Made by a program: the position numbers and the translations under genes. Below, piece by piece: positions 37,509-46,676 of a DNA stretch of 64,000 nt (position 1 is its first letter; the number at the start of each line of letters is the position of its first letter). Under the pieces are notes generated by a model that saw only the letters and a program-made list of their open reading frames with translations, made no database searches and was not told the DNA's origin. This DNA comes from Bordetella genomosp. 9. Lineage in GTDB: Bacteria > Pseudomonadota > Gammaproteobacteria > Burkholderiales > Burkholderiaceae_B. Location of the stretch: NCBI RefSeq assembly GCF_002261425.1, contig NZ_NEVJ01000003.1, positions 2,108,001 to 2,172,000 of the forward strand, in the 5' to 3' direction.

Positions 37509-38183
37509 TCACGCATAGGACAGGACCAGGCCCTGGATCAGCTTGGTCCATCCATCGAGCATCACGAACAGGAACAGCTTGAGCGGAATGGCGATGGTGA
37601 CGGGAGACACCATCATCATGCCCATGGCCAGCAGGATGTTGGAAACGATCAGGTCGATGATGATGAACGGCAGGTAGAGCAGGAAGCCGATCTGGAACGC
37701 GGCGTTCAGCTGCGAGATCACGAACGCGGGAATCAGGACGAGCAGATTGTCTTCCCGCAGGCCGCTGGCCTGCTCCACCCCCCATAAGGTGGTGGCCGTC
37801 TCCACGAAAAAGCGGCGCTGCCCGGCACCACTGTGCTTGAGCATGAACGACCGCAGCGGGGCGGAGCCGCGCTCGACCGCGACCATCAGGTTGTCGAAGC
37901 GTTCCGCCGGCTCGCTCTGCGTCGTGGCGCTCCGGTAGGCCTGCCTGGCTTCGTCGACGACCTTGCCCAGCACCGGCGCCATCACGTAGACCGAGAGGAT
38001 CAAGGCGAGCCCGTTCAAGGCCGTATTCGCCGGAACCTGCTGCACGCCGATCGCGTTGCGCAGAAGCGCCAGCACGACGGAGATCTTCAGGAAAGAAGTC
38101 GTCAACATGATGATGAGCGGCAGCAGCGCCACGCACAGGATGACGACGATCAGCGCGACCGGGTCGAAATCGCTCAACCCCAT
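37509..38183 (-). CDS. sctR: SctR: export-apparatus membrane protein
   Basis: A 224-residue YscR/FliP-family protein, the core of the export gate. Family sequences include TSFLKISVVLALLRNAIGVQ near the N terminus, then LSVYVMAPVLGK and LLYLPFIIIDLIVSNILLAMGMMM. It overlaps sctQ by ten bases at its start and is followed by sctS after 11 bases. Confidence 0.96.
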   Translation of the reverse strand: MGLSDFDPVALIVVILCVALLPLIIMLTTSFLKISVVLALLRNAIGVQQVPANTALNGLALILSVYVMAPVLGKVVDEARQAYRSATTQSEPAERFDNLMVAVERGSAPLRSFMLKHSGAGQRRFFVETATTLWGVEQASGLREDNLLVLIPAFVISQLNAAFQIGFLLYLPFIIIDLIVSNILLAMGMMMVSPVTIAIPLKLFLFVMLDGWTKLIQGLVLSYA

Positions 38184-39517
38184 GAGTCCCGGCCTGGAAA
38201 CAGCGTCAGCACGCGCGCGCCTATGCGGCCGTCGATGTCGACGAGCTCGGCGGTGCCGATCAGCGTACCGTTCGCGCGTATATGTACCGGACCGGCGTCG
38301 ATGCGCCGTTGCAGATCGAAGAACTCACCGGGCCGCAGGCGCCGCAATTCTCCCAGGGGCATGTTCAGTTCGCCCAGATCGAAGACCAGATGTACCGGGA
38401 TGCGATCGACGTCCGGGCCTTCCGCCCCGGGGAGGGTGCCGGCCTCCGGCATGGCGGCGGGTTCGGCCTGGGCGGGCGTCGATACCATCTGGCCGTGCAC
38501 GACGTCGGCACATGGGTCCCCTGCCCTTGCGCCATGCTGTTCGGCGCTGGGGTGCGGCGGCTCATGCGGTTGTGTAGGGAATTCCGGAGAAAGGTCCTGC
38601 CCAGGCTCCAGGCCATGGTCGTACCGGGATCCATAATGATCCTCCGGCGTAGGGTAATCGTTCATGCGTAAGCTGCTCCATTCCTGTGTCACGACATAGC
38701 GGGACGCGTCCGGCTCGCACGCCCGCACGCGCAGGCCCTGTCCATCGGGCGTAGCCAGCCAGGCATCGCCTTCCAGGCTCGCCAGGCCATGGTCGAACAA
38801 CACGACGTCACCGATTTCCACGCGCCGCAGCGCGTCGCCGAGCAAGGTCGTTACGCCGGCGCGGGCGACCAGCCGTATGGACAGCCCGTCCAGAAGATCC
38901 GTCTCGCTCGCGTCCTGCCCTGCCGGGCTGCGGCCCGGCAGTTCGCTCAGCCGCAGCAAGCCGGCCTCGTCCGCCGCCAGCAGGGCCGCAACCGCGCGTC
39001 CGCCGCCAGGCGCGTGCAAGGTCAAGGTCCACGCATACGGGTAGGCCTGCGTGGGCAGACCCGGATGCGCCGGGGCGTCCACGCCAAGCACCCGCATGGC
39101 GGGGCACAGCCGCCCGATGCCCAGGCCGTCGAAGGCATCGCGGACCAGGGACTCCCACGCGGCGTCGACGAAGCACGGCGGCAACGGCGCAACGTCCAGG
39201 TCCGGCATGCGCATGGCCAGCCAGTCGTCGAATACGCGCGATGACAGTTGCAGCACCAGCCGCGCCCCCTGCCAATCCAGCATGACCGAGCGCCATGCCG
39301 CGTCCCGCGTATTTTCGCCGTGTAAGGGCTCGCGGTGATGCTCCGGCGCCTCATGCGACGACACCGCGCTCATACATATATTCCACGGCCGCGCGTCGGG
39401 ATTCCCGTCGTCTTCCGGCTCGACGATGCCACGGGCGGCATGCCTGGCGATCCTGCTCAGCGCCTTTGCCTGCGCCGCGGTCCGGCGGACCAGCCGCAAT
39501 GGCACGGGTGCCGTCAT
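38174..39517 (-). CDS. sctQ: SctQ: cytoplasmic C-ring / sorting-platform protein
   Basis: A 447-residue protein with the C-terminal SpoA (FliN/FliM-C-like) domain: IPVHLVFDLGELNMPLGELR, then LRPGEFFDLQRRIDAGPVHI and IGTAELVDIDGRIGARVLTL. An internal SpoA1-like domain lies about residues 200-280, and a Pro/Glu/Ala-rich linker of about 80 residues separates the two. Long SctQ proteins often have an internal start that also yields a free C-terminal SpoA product; an in-frame Met (MPEAGTLPG) precedes the last domain. The start overlaps the sctP stop (ATGA). Confidence 0.88.
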   Translation of the reverse strand: MTAPVPLRLVRRTAAQAKALSRIARHAARGIVEPEDDGNPDARPWNICMSAVSSHEAPEHHREPLHGENTRDAAWRSVMLDWQGARLVLQLSSRVFDDWLAMRMPDLDVAPLPPCFVDAAWESLVRDAFDGLGIGRLCPAMRVLGVDAPAHPGLPTQAYPYAWTLTLHAPGGGRAVAALLAADEAGLLRLSELPGRSPAGQDASETDLLDGLSIRLVARAGVTTLLGDALRRVEIGDVVLFDHGLASLEGDAWLATPDGQGLRVRACEPDASRYVVTQEWSSLRMNDYPTPEDHYGSRYDHGLEPGQDLSPEFPTQPHEPPHPSAEQHGARAGDPCADVVHGQMVSTPAQAEPAAMPEAGTLPGAEGPDVDRIPVHLVFDLGELNMPLGELRRLRPGEFFDLQRRIDAGPVHIRANGTLIGTAELVDIDGRIGARVLTLFPGRDSWG

Positions 39518-40176
39518 GCCATCGACTCCCGCCGCGGCGCGGGCGCCGCGTCCGCGTGCACTTCCAATGGTTGTCGATCGCCGTCATGGGCCGCCACCTT
39601 GACGGCGACATCGCGCGACAGGTCCGCCGCGATGCGGTTCGCCAGCGCGGCCGCGCCACGCCGCAGGCGGTCGCGCGCGCAGGCATTCATGCTGACGAAG
39701 TCCACCGCCAGCCGCCCCCCTCGCTCCTGGACGGATAGACGCGTGGCGGGGAGCAGGTCTTCGTTCAGCGCGATGCCTATCGTGCGGCGCTCGTCGTGCA
39801 GCGCGTCGAGATAGACCTTGGTGACCATGGCTGCCAGCGCGCCCAGATCCCTGGGCGCAAGCGATGCATCTTCGGTGGACATGTCTTCCTGGCGTTCGAG
39901 ATCGGCCTGCCGTCGCGTCACGCGCCCGATGTCATCCTCGCGCTCGGAACGGCGCTCTGGCAGGTCCATTCCGACACGCGGATGGAAACGCTCGACGCGC
40001 GCGTCGGGTTGCCTCCCGTCACGCTCGCACAACAGCGCACGGAACACGGCGGCTTCGTCTGGGTCGACGGGATCGACGGGAACCCGCATGGGCAGGCGGC
40101 GCGGGTTTTCCGCCAGACGGGCGCCGCGTTGCGGCGGCTGCGGGGCGGACGGCTGCGTGGACGGCGACACATTCAT
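39514..40176 (-). CDS. sctP: SctP: needle-length / substrate-switch protein (HpaP-like)
   Basis: A 220-residue, Pro- and Arg-rich protein in the sctP position between sctO and sctQ. The N terminus is disordered (MNVSPSTQPSAPQPPQRG). The C-terminal half (LLPATRLSVQERGGRLAVDF, then RRGAAALANRIAADLSRDVA) has the alternating strand/helix pattern of the T3S4 switch domain. AGGAG eight bases upstream fixes the start. It is shorter than Yersinia YscP; sequence similarity of this family is low, so the call leans on gene order. Confidence 0.75.
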   Translation of the reverse strand: MNVSPSTQPSAPQPPQRGARLAENPRRLPMRVPVDPVDPDEAAVFRALLCERDGRQPDARVERFHPRVGMDLPERRSEREDDIGRVTRRQADLERQEDMSTEDASLAPRDLGALAAMVTKVYLDALHDERRTIGIALNEDLLPATRLSVQERGGRLAVDFVSMNACARDRLRRGAAALANRIAADLSRDVAVKVAAHDGDRQPLEVHADAAPAPRRESMA

Positions 40177-40212
40177 GTTGGCAACTCCTGATTGGGCATA
40201 TGAACGCGACGA

Positions 40213-40707
40213 TCAGGACACGAAGCGGCCGTGCATCATGACGGCCGCCTCATCCAGGGCATCGTCGGCGGCCCGCTCTTGCTCCAGGGCGCGGTGTCGG
40301 CGGTAGCGCTCCAGCACTTCCGTCGACTTGCGTGTCGCCCTGGCCGCGGCGGCACGCGCGGCCCTTCCCTGGTCCAGCGCCGCGTCCGCTTCGTCGCGTT
40401 TCTCACGTGCCGACGCCACGGCCCGTTCCAGGACCCGCGTCCGCTGGCGCAGCGCGTCGATTTTTCCGAAGCTGCGCTCCAGCTCGCGCCGGTTGACCGG
40501 TTCGGCGAGCAAGGCCGCGTACATGGCCGCCTCTTCGTCGGCGGCCTGGATGCGCCAGTGTTCCAACTGCCGCTGCTCGCGAGCCAGATGCAAGGCGGCT
40601 TCTTCGGACTGGCGATACAACTGGGCCAATGCCCGGGCCGCGCGGTCTTCGCGCAGGCGACGCAGGACGACCAGGTCGCGTCTCAGGTCACGCGCGATCG
40701 CCGTCAT
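40213..40707 (-). CDS. sctO: SctO: ATPase central stalk protein
   Basis: A 164-residue, almost wholly helical, Arg/Glu/Ala-rich coiled-coil protein (for example [20 protein letters not shown]) in the YscO/HrpB7/FliJ position directly after the ATPase gene, with which it overlaps by four bases. It should sit in the SctN hexamer pore as the stalk linking to SctV. Sequence identity in this family is low; the call rests on composition, size and place. Confidence 0.85.
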   Translation of the reverse strand: MTAIARDLRRDLVVLRRLREDRAARALAQLYRQSEEAALHLAREQRQLEHWRIQAADEEAAMYAALLAEPVNRRELERSFGKIDALRQRTRVLERAVASAREKRDEADAALDQGRAARAAAARATRKSTEVLERYRRHRALEQERAADDALDEAAVMMHGRFVS

Positions 40708-42029
40708 CCGTGCACCAGGCCGGCCATGCGTGCAACGGTGGCATCGAAGCGATCCTTCTCGTCCTGCGTCGCCTGGCGCAGGAATTGCCGCATATCGCCT
40801 ATCTTGCGGACCGCCTCGTCCGCCACGGGGTCGTGGCCAGGCTGATATTCGCCAATATTGAGCAACAGTTCGATCTCCGCGTATTTGGCCATCAGTTCCC
40901 GGAAGCGCCCCGCCGCCGCCGCATGTTCGCGCGGCACGACATTGCGCATCACACGACTGGCCGAAGCCAGCACGTCGACGGCCGGAAAATGGTGCTCCGC
41001 ACCGAGCTTGCGTGACAGCACGATATGGCCATCCAGGATGGAACGAACCTCGTCGGCGACCGGCTCGGTCATGTCATCGCCTTCGACCAGCACCGTATAG
41101 AACGCGGTAATCGAACCGCGCGCGTTCATGCCGGCGCGTTCCAGCAGCCTGGGCAGCACGGCGAAGACCGATGGAGGAAAACCCCGCCGTGTCGGCGGCT
41201 CGCCCGCGGCCAAGCCGATCTCACGCTGGGCACGGGCGAAACGGGTCACCGAGTCCATCAGCAGCAGCACCCGCTTGCCCTGGTCGCGGAAGTATTCGGC
41301 GATCGCGGTCGCCACATAAGCCGACTTGACGCGCTCCATCGCCGACCGGTCGCTGGTGGCGCACACCACGACGCTATTGCCGAGGTTGTCGCCCAGGTCA
41401 CGCTGCAGGAACTCGCCGACCTCGCGCCCGCGTTCCCCGATCAGGGCGACTACGCGCACGTCGACGTCCGCGCCGTTGGCCAACATGCCCATCAAGGTCG
41501 ACTTGCCGCCGCCCGCCGCCGCGAAAATGCCCACGCGCTGGCCTACGCCACAGGTCAACAGGCCATCGATGACGCGTATGCCCAGTTCCAGGGGCTGCTG
41601 GATGGGCATGCGCGACAGGGGATGCGGCGCGGGACCCTGGACAGGGTACGTCTGCGTCGTGGCGAGCGGGCCGCGCGTCGCCTCATCCAAGGGGCGCCCC
41701 AGCCCATCGAGCACGCGCCCCAGCAGGGCCATGCCCACCGGCACGCTCAGTACGCCATCCGTGGGCAGGACCTCCGTCCGGGGTGAGATTCCGCGCGTAT
41801 CGCCGATGGGCGTCAACAGCGCGGCGTCCTCGGCGAAGCCGATGACTTCGGCCTTGATGTCGCCGCCGCCATCGGGGTCCCGCAATATGCAGAGCTGGCC
41901 CACGCGCGCCCCGGCCACCGCGGCCCGTATGATCGTGCCCGTTACCTGGGTGACGCGCCCGATCACCTCAATGGTGCGGGCCTCGGCCAGGCTCGCGCGC
42001 AGCCGGGGAAGGATGTGATCAAACATCAT
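40704..42029 (-). CDS. sctN: SctN: T3SS ATPase
   Basis: A 441-residue F1-beta-like ATPase that releases chaperones and unfolds substrates. Walker A is [14 protein letters not shown] (about residues 168-181), Walker [21 protein letters not shown], and the family signature [16 protein letters not shown] is present. The start ATGATG overlaps the sctL end. Expected length for the family is 430-450. Confidence 0.97.
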   Translation of the reverse strand: MMFDHILPRLRASLAEARTIEVIGRVTQVTGTIIRAAVAGARVGQLCILRDPDGGGDIKAEVIGFAEDAALLTPIGDTRGISPRTEVLPTDGVLSVPVGMALLGRVLDGLGRPLDEATRGPLATTQTYPVQGPAPHPLSRMPIQQPLELGIRVIDGLLTCGVGQRVGIFAAAGGGKSTLMGMLANGADVDVRVVALIGERGREVGEFLQRDLGDNLGNSVVVCATSDRSAMERVKSAYVATAIAEYFRDQGKRVLLLMDSVTRFARAQREIGLAAGEPPTRRGFPPSVFAVLPRLLERAGMNARGSITAFYTVLVEGDDMTEPVADEVRSILDGHIVLSRKLGAEHHFPAVDVLASASRVMRNVVPREHAAAAGRFRELMAKYAEIELLLNIGEYQPGHDPVADEAVRKIGDMRQFLRQATQDEKDRFDATVARMAGLVHG

Positions 42030-42693
42030 CTTGCGCCGGCATGGCGGCAGGCCGCGATCCGCCTTGATCGGCCAACGCGATTTCCAGCGCCCGCTGCACC
42101 ACGTCGAGCTGCTGGTCCAGGCTGGTTTCTATCGTGCCTATCGGCGTTTCCATCCTGCAAGTGCCGCGGGCCAGGCGGTCGTCGGGCACCACATCCAGGT
42201 AATCCACGCCGGGAAACTGCGCCAATAGCGCCTGCATATGCTGGCGCACCACCGCAGCATCGTCGGTATGCATGCGCAGCAACACATTCTTCTGCCGACG
42301 CAACACGGCGAGCCCGCCGCGCACGACGGTCAGCGCACGGTCGGTCGCGTCGAAGTCCCCTACGATGCGGCGTACCGCCGCCACCACCAGTTCCGCCATC
42401 TCGCGCTCGACCTGCCGCAGGTAATCGGCCGTCTGCCGTGCCACGGACAGCATGGCGGCGGCTTGCTCGACGCGTGCTGCCTGCATCCCCTCCGCGTATC
42501 CGCGTTCGCACTCGCGACGATAGGCCTCGCGTGCCTGCTCCGCCACGCGCGTTGCATCATCCCGCGCGCGGCGGATCAGACCCTTGGCATCCAGGAACGC
42601 GACGTGTTCGTCGCGGCGAAGGACCTTTCCCACGGGGACGGCCGCCAAGTCATGCGGCGGCTCATCGCATGCCGCTTCAACCCGGAATATCAT
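42019..42693 (-). CDS. sctL: SctL: ATPase regulator / peripheral stalk
   Basis: A 224-residue protein with the SctL/FliH layout: a short N-terminal region ([20 protein letters not shown]), a coiled coil ([20 protein letters not shown]) and a C-terminal domain containing [20 protein letters not shown] and [38 protein letters not shown] at the end is the family signature. The start at 42693 (MIFRVEA) is preferred; a longer frame to 42750 only shadows sctK. It binds SctN and the SctQ platform. Confidence 0.9.
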   Translation of the reverse strand: MIFRVEAACDEPPHDLAAVPVGKVLRRDEHVAFLDAKGLIRRARDDATRVAEQAREAYRRECERGYAEGMQAARVEQAAAMLSVARQTADYLRQVEREMAELVVAAVRRIVGDFDATDRALTVVRGGLAVLRRQKNVLLRMHTDDAAVVRQHMQALLAQFPGVDYLDVVPDDRLARGTCRMETPIGTIETSLDQQLDVVQRALEIALADQGGSRPAAMPAQDDV

Positions 42694-43342
42694 CTCGCCC
42701 CCGGAAGATTGGACTGCCGCGGACGGCCTGTGCCAGCGCCATCGCGCCATCGCTATCGATGGCCGCCGACACCGCTTGCACGATATCGTCGTTCGCCGTG
42801 GCCGCCGGCAACGATGGTGACGGGCCAGGCAGAGGCGGAAGCTTCAGGAACAGGCGGCGCGCCACGGCTGGCGGCGCGCCCTGGAATGCCAGATAAAGCA
42901 AGGCATGGCCGGCCAGGTCGATGTCGCGGCGTGCCTGGCCGGCATCGACCAACATCGCGCCGGGCAGGCCGGGATGGATGGCGCGGGCATCCCTGACCCA
43001 ATGCATGACGTCCGGCCCCAGTGCATCCTGCAAGGCCCGCACGGAAGAACCCATGATGGCGTAGCGCAACCGTGGGGCGCATAGCGCCACGCCCATCCGG
43101 CGTACCAGCAAGGCCAGCGCGTCCCGCGGCAGGACAGCGATGTCGAGCCCGACGGCCGCGCCGTCGGTCACTGGCATGGCGTGCAAGCCTTCCCGCTGGA
43201 GTATCGCGGCGGACCAGTGACGATGCCAAGACGCCGCGGCGGCGGGGCCGACAGCCAGGGCGCAGGCGCGGGGCCAGGGCCCGTAGTCCGCCATACGCGT
43301 GGGATGCAGGGTTTTACTCGGCAGAAAGTTGAAGACGACCAT
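42677..43342 (-). CDS. sctK: SctK: sorting-platform adaptor (HrpB4/YscK-like)
   Basis: A protein of about 221 residues between sctJ and sctL. FNFLPSKTLHPTRMADYG near the N terminus matches the family opening, and RYAIMGSSVRALQDALG lies mid-protein. SctK joins the sorting platform to the inner ring protein SctD. Two starts are possible: ATG 43342 with GGAG six bases upstream, used here, or ATG 43408, which would add 22 residues encoded by a 12-base tandem repeat. It overlaps sctL by 17 bases. Confidence 0.82.
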   Translation of the reverse strand: MVVFNFLPSKTLHPTRMADYGPWPRACALAVGPAAAASWHRHWSAAILQREGLHAMPVTDGAAVGLDIAVLPRDALALLVRRMGVALCAPRLRYAIMGSSVRALQDALGPDVMHWVRDARAIHPGLPGAMLVDAGQARRDIDLAGHALLYLAFQGAPPAVARRLFLKLPPLPGPSPSLPAATANDDIVQAVSAAIDSDGAMALAQAVRGSPIFRGRDDIPG

Positions 43343-43358
43343 CGGTCGCTCCAGCAAG

Positions 43359-43406
43359 GACAAGCCCAACGACACGCCCAACGACAAACCCGACGACAAG
43401 CCAGAC
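43359..43406. repeat. Four 12-base tandem repeats before sctK
   Basis: Four imperfect copies of GACAAGCCCAAC (43359-43370, 43371-43382, 43383-43394, 43395-43406), differing by one to two bases each. They lie between the sctJ stop and the likely sctK start. If the upstream ATG at 43408 is used they encode a tetrapeptide repeat of Ser, Gly and Leu. Copy number changes would not shift frame. Confidence 0.8.
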
Positions 43407-43411
43407 ATGCT

Positions 43412-44275
43412 TCAACCTTGACCGAAGCCGCCCACGCCGGGCCCCCTGTCCAGCGGGGAGTCGTGCACGAAACCATCGCGCCGCTTGCGCCAAACCCAGA
43501 TCGCGGCGACGCCCGCGGCGCAGGCAATCGCCAGCACACCCGCAAGCCACCAGATCCAGGTTGCCCGCCTTCCCTGCATGGCCTGCGGGCCTTCGCCCTG
43601 CCCGGCGTCACGGGCCGTTTGCAGGGATGATGGAAAATTCGCCGGCAAGGTTGCCGGTAGCGAGGCCGCGGCGGATACCCCCGCCCGTTGGGCCATGACC
43701 AGCACCACGGACACCCGGTCTTCGCCCAGATCCGGAATGGCGTGCGACACCAGCGTGCGGATCTGCGGCTTCAGCACGTCCAGGTTGTAGCCGGACTGAT
43801 GCTTGATGAATACCGCGGCGGAAGCCGGGGTCTTGTTGATCTTCGCGGCATCCTGGTCGGGCAGCACGACATGGACGCGGGCGACCAGAACGCCGTCCAT
43901 CCTGGTCAGCGTGCTTTCGAGTTCCTGCGAAAGCGCGTAGATATAACGCGCCCGCTCTTCCAGGGGGGATGAGATCATGCCTTCCTTCTGGAAGATCTTG
44001 CCCATGCCTTCGAAGCGTTCCCTGGGCAGGCCCTGCAGCCGGAGGATACTGAGCGCCTTGGCGACATCCGACTCGGCGACGGACAGGGTGACGCCGTTCT
44101 TCTTGAGCTGCTTCTCGGCGGGTATGGAGGATTGCAACAGCACGGCCAGGATTTCGTTGGCTTCGGCATCCGTGGCCGCCGAAAACAGTTCCACGCGGCT
44201 GGAACAGCCCACGAGCAGTGCGAGCGCGATCGCACCGACCAGCCGCATGTATACCAGGGGCGATGCTTGCTGCAT
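43412..44275 (-). CDS. sctJ: SctJ: inner-membrane ring lipoprotein
   Basis: A 287-residue lipoprotein of the YscJ/PrgK family. The signal MRLVGAIALALLVGC ends at lipobox LVGC. The ring-building domains contain ATDAEANEILAVLLQSSIPA, GLPRERFEGMGKIFQKEGMI and ARVHVVLPDQDAAKI. A C-terminal membrane helix (IWWLAGVLAIACAAGVAAIW) is followed by a basic tail. The start at 44275 is selected from the signal peptide; the frame continues open upstream only as a shadow of sctI. Confidence 0.95.
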   Translation of the reverse strand: MQQASPLVYMRLVGAIALALLVGCSSRVELFSAATDAEANEILAVLLQSSIPAEKQLKKNGVTLSVAESDVAKALSILRLQGLPRERFEGMGKIFQKEGMISSPLEERARYIYALSQELESTLTRMDGVLVARVHVVLPDQDAAKINKTPASAAVFIKHQSGYNLDVLKPQIRTLVSHAIPDLGEDRVSVVLVMAQRAGVSAAASLPATLPANFPSSLQTARDAGQGEGPQAMQGRRATWIWWLAGVLAIACAAGVAAIWVWRKRRDGFVHDSPLDRGPGVGGFGQG

Positions 44276-44285
44276 GGAAGGCAAG

Positions 44286-44705
44286 TCAACCCCGCGACAT
44301 GACGTCGGCCGTGTGGGAGAACTTCCCACCCACCTTGGCGGCGACGTCGATGTCGACCGACAGCCTGCTGGCCGTCCGAGCCAGCTTGAGCGCGTCCCGG
44401 ATGGCCTGTCCGTCCAGCACCGGACGCTGCTCCAGATCCGCCGCCAGCGCCTGCGCCTGCCCCCAGTTGCCGGAGATTCCAGCCAGGTGATTGCGCACGC
44501 CCCCGGCAATATTCCGCAGCAACAACCCCATGCCCATGGCATCGCCGTCGCTCGACGTATCGTCGCCCGCCCCGGCATCGCCCAACGGCGAGACCGGCCC
44601 GTTCATGGCGGCGCGGAACAACGCCACCTGCATAGCGTCGGCGCCGACCGGCGGCAGGGCGTCAGCGTTGACCTCGGAAATGGAATCGAGCAATCCGACT
44701 TTCAA
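44286..44705 (-). CDS. sctI: SctI: inner rod protein
   Basis: A 139-residue protein directly before sctJ, where the rod gene always lies. The C-terminal part ends AAKVGGKFSHTADVMSRG, like the conserved K-V-x-x-K-x-x-x-x-x-D-x-L/M ending of SctI/HrpB2. The start is TTG, decided by a clear AGGAG six bases upstream; no ATG is available. The N-terminal half is Asp/Gly-rich and weakly conserved. It forms the short rod between export gate and needle. Confidence 0.85.
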   Translation of the reverse strand: MKVGLLDSISEVNADALPPVGADAMQVALFRAAMNGPVSPLGDAGAGDDTSSDGDAMGMGLLLRNIAGGVRNHLAGISGNWGQAQALAADLEQRPVLDGQAIRDALKLARTASRLSVDIDVAAKVGGKFSHTADVMSRG

Positions 44706-44741
44706 TTTGAACTCCTGTGTATAGGCACGCGTTCGTCGCGC

Positions 44742-45122
44742 TCAACGGCGCAAGGCCCCGGACAGCTCGCGCCTGGTGTCGGGCGCGATATCTTCCTGTT
44801 CCAGGGCCTGCGCGAATTTCCTGTCGGCCGCGGCGCCATGGCCGGCGTCACGCAGCATGAAGCCCTTGCATAGCGCAACCAGGCCGTTGTCCGGATCAAG
44901 GCCGGCGGCCCGTTCGACCACCGACAAGGCGGTCTCGGGCCGGCCGGCGAGCATATGGACCATGGCCAGCCCCAGATCGACCATGGGATGGTCAGGACGC
45001 AGCACGCGCAGGCTGTTGAAAATGGTTTCCGCAGCCTGCGCCTGTCCCAGGAACGCGCCGACGAAGGCAAGCTCGGCGAGTTCCTGGATGACCCGGCCAT
45101 CCTCGATCATGTCTTTCGACAT
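44742..45122 (-). CDS. TPR protein, SctG / HrpB1-like chaperone
   Basis: A 126-residue protein made of TPR-like helix pairs (VGAFLGQAQAAETIFNSLRV; LGLAMVHMLAGRPETALSVV; LCKGFMLRDAGHGAAADRKF). It stands immediately before sctI. In Ralstonia-type loci HrpB1 occupies this place, and in Ysc-type loci YscG, the TPR co-chaperone of the needle subunit, lies near. Either name is possible; with a YscE-like gene beside the needle candidate in this island, a YscG role is attractive. ATG 45122 is preferred to TTG 45137. Confidence 0.72.
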   Translation of the reverse strand: MSKDMIEDGRVIQELAELAFVGAFLGQAQAAETIFNSLRVLRPDHPMVDLGLAMVHMLAGRPETALSVVERAAGLDPDNGLVALCKGFMLRDAGHGAAADRKFAQALEQEDIAPDTRRELSGALRR

Positions 45123-45141
45123 ATCGGTAGCCGTCAAAGTG

Positions 45142-46650
45142 CTACGCCGTCATCTGTTCCGATTGGATCGATGCCCGCGTCGCCAGCTCCCCGGTGTAGT
45201 CGCGGGTCAGATCGGCATTGGCCTGCAGGTTCCGCGCGACCCTGTCCATCGACCGCCTGGTGATGTCATCGGTGTCATGCATCTGCTCGCGGGTAATGCC
45301 CAGCAACTGCTCCGTCTTGCGCCGATTGGCCTGGGCGATCTCGACGTCCCATTGCGCCATGCCCAAGTTCAGGTTGCGCCAGCCATTGGCACCGCCGATA
45401 CCGCCATTCGCCCCGTTCACCGCTGTCTGCGCGACCTTGGCCCCGGTATCGATCCTTGGCTGCCACCCGGCCACGCTGTCCCTGACGGTCGAGGCCGCTC
45501 CCCTGACCGTCGCCACGTTCAGGTTTTTCGCGGACTGCATGGCCTTCTGGAACAGTTGAGCCAGCTCCTTCAGCTTGGCCAGGGACTGGCGGATGATCTG
45601 GATGACATCCTGCGCAAGCTGTTCCATTGAACCGACGAAGCGCTTCAAGGTCTCCGTCGCCGCCGACGCCACGTTCGACGCGACCGAGCCGCTACCGGCG
45701 CCCAGGCCGGACAGCGCTTTCGCGAGACTCTTGATGACGGCCCCGCCGCCGGCCACGGCCAGATTGCCTATGACCACGATGGCCATGCCGACGATCTGCC
45801 CCCAGAATTCCACCCGCTCGACCGTTTCTTTGCTGGCGCCGAACGCCTTCGCGATATTGCCGCAGAACTTGGCCAGGGGATTCGGGTCCGCCAACAGCAG
45901 TCCCATTACCGCACCGACCGTATCGGCCAGCGTATCCGCGGCTTTCTTCGATACGACACTGCCGGTCGATTTGATCGCATCCGATACCGCGCCGACGACG
46001 TCGATACCGTTCTGCTTCAATACATGGTTCGCCAGGGCCGCGCCGGCCAGGGCCAGAGCAGGCCAGGCGGCGCCGCCGGTCGCGACGGTCGCCACCGCGG
46101 CAATCGCCACGGTGATATAGGGCATGTAAGGACCCAGGGTTTCCGACACCCAGCTGGTCAGCCGGTTGTACCAGCGGCCGGCGTTCTCGAGGAAGTCCGC
46201 GGCCTTCTGCTCGAATTCCTTGATGCTGTTCATCTGCGCGTCGACATATCTGTCGACGCGGGCCTTCATCTGGTCGTAGGACTCGTTGGTCCTGTCATTG
46301 ACCAGGGCGCCGTTGGCCTCGGTGCGCAGGCCTTGCACTTCCGCCACCAGCAGGCCGACATTGAGCGGCGACGGGGCCGCCAAGGACGCCAAGGGCGCCA
46401 CGACCGGCGCGCCCGGCGCCGCCAGGAAAGGCGCGCCGTTCGCGTCGTGCGTTTCCATGGCTTTCACCGTCGGCCGCCTGGCTTCGGTGTCGTCGCGCGG
46501 TCCGCTGAAGCTTCCGACGATATCTTCGATCGCCTGGACGATGGAATCCAAGGGATCGGATGCTTCCTTGGCATGGGCATTGCCGCCGGTCACCACCATT
46601 GCATCGCCGGGCCACGACAGCGGCCCGGGAGTTTGAATACTTGTGCTCAT
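45142..46650 (-). CDS. sctE: SctE: hydrophobic pore-forming translocator (YopB/BopB-like)
   Basis: A 502-residue protein of the major translocator type. It has an N-terminal polar region, a coiled coil (YDQMKARVDRYVDAQMNSIK), a hydrophobic pair (ITVAIAAVATVATGGAAWPA, about 185-210, and IVGMAIVVIGNLAVAGGGAV, about 280-300) and a helical C terminus. With SctB it forms the pore in the host membrane. GAGGAAGG before ATG 46650 fixes the start. The gene follows sctB by 26 bases and precedes the TPR gene. Confidence 0.88.
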   Translation of the reverse strand: MSTSIQTPGPLSWPGDAMVVTGGNAHAKEASDPLDSIVQAIEDIVGSFSGPRDDTEARRPTVKAMETHDANGAPFLAAPGAPVVAPLASLAAPSPLNVGLLVAEVQGLRTEANGALVNDRTNESYDQMKARVDRYVDAQMNSIKEFEQKAADFLENAGRWYNRLTSWVSETLGPYMPYITVAIAAVATVATGGAAWPALALAGAALANHVLKQNGIDVVGAVSDAIKSTGSVVSKKAADTLADTVGAVMGLLLADPNPLAKFCGNIAKAFGASKETVERVEFWGQIVGMAIVVIGNLAVAGGGAVIKSLAKALSGLGAGSGSVASNVASAATETLKRFVGSMEQLAQDVIQIIRQSLAKLKELAQLFQKAMQSAKNLNVATVRGAASTVRDSVAGWQPRIDTGAKVAQTAVNGANGGIGGANGWRNLNLGMAQWDVEIAQANRRKTEQLLGITREQMHDTDDITRRSMDRVARNLQANADLTRDYTGELATRASIQSEQMTA

Positions 46651-46676
46651 AGCAACCTTCCTCGGCAATCAAAAAA

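Noticed and set aside
37231..38136. A 301-residue minus-strand frame
   Set aside because: Only the last 88 residues are SctS; the earlier part is Arg/Gly/Ala-rich shadow of sctR.
44286..44578. A longer start for sctJ reaching to 44578
   Set aside because: The extra 101 residues are Arg/Cys/Trp-rich shadow of sctI; the lipoprotein signal begins at 44275 or 44248.
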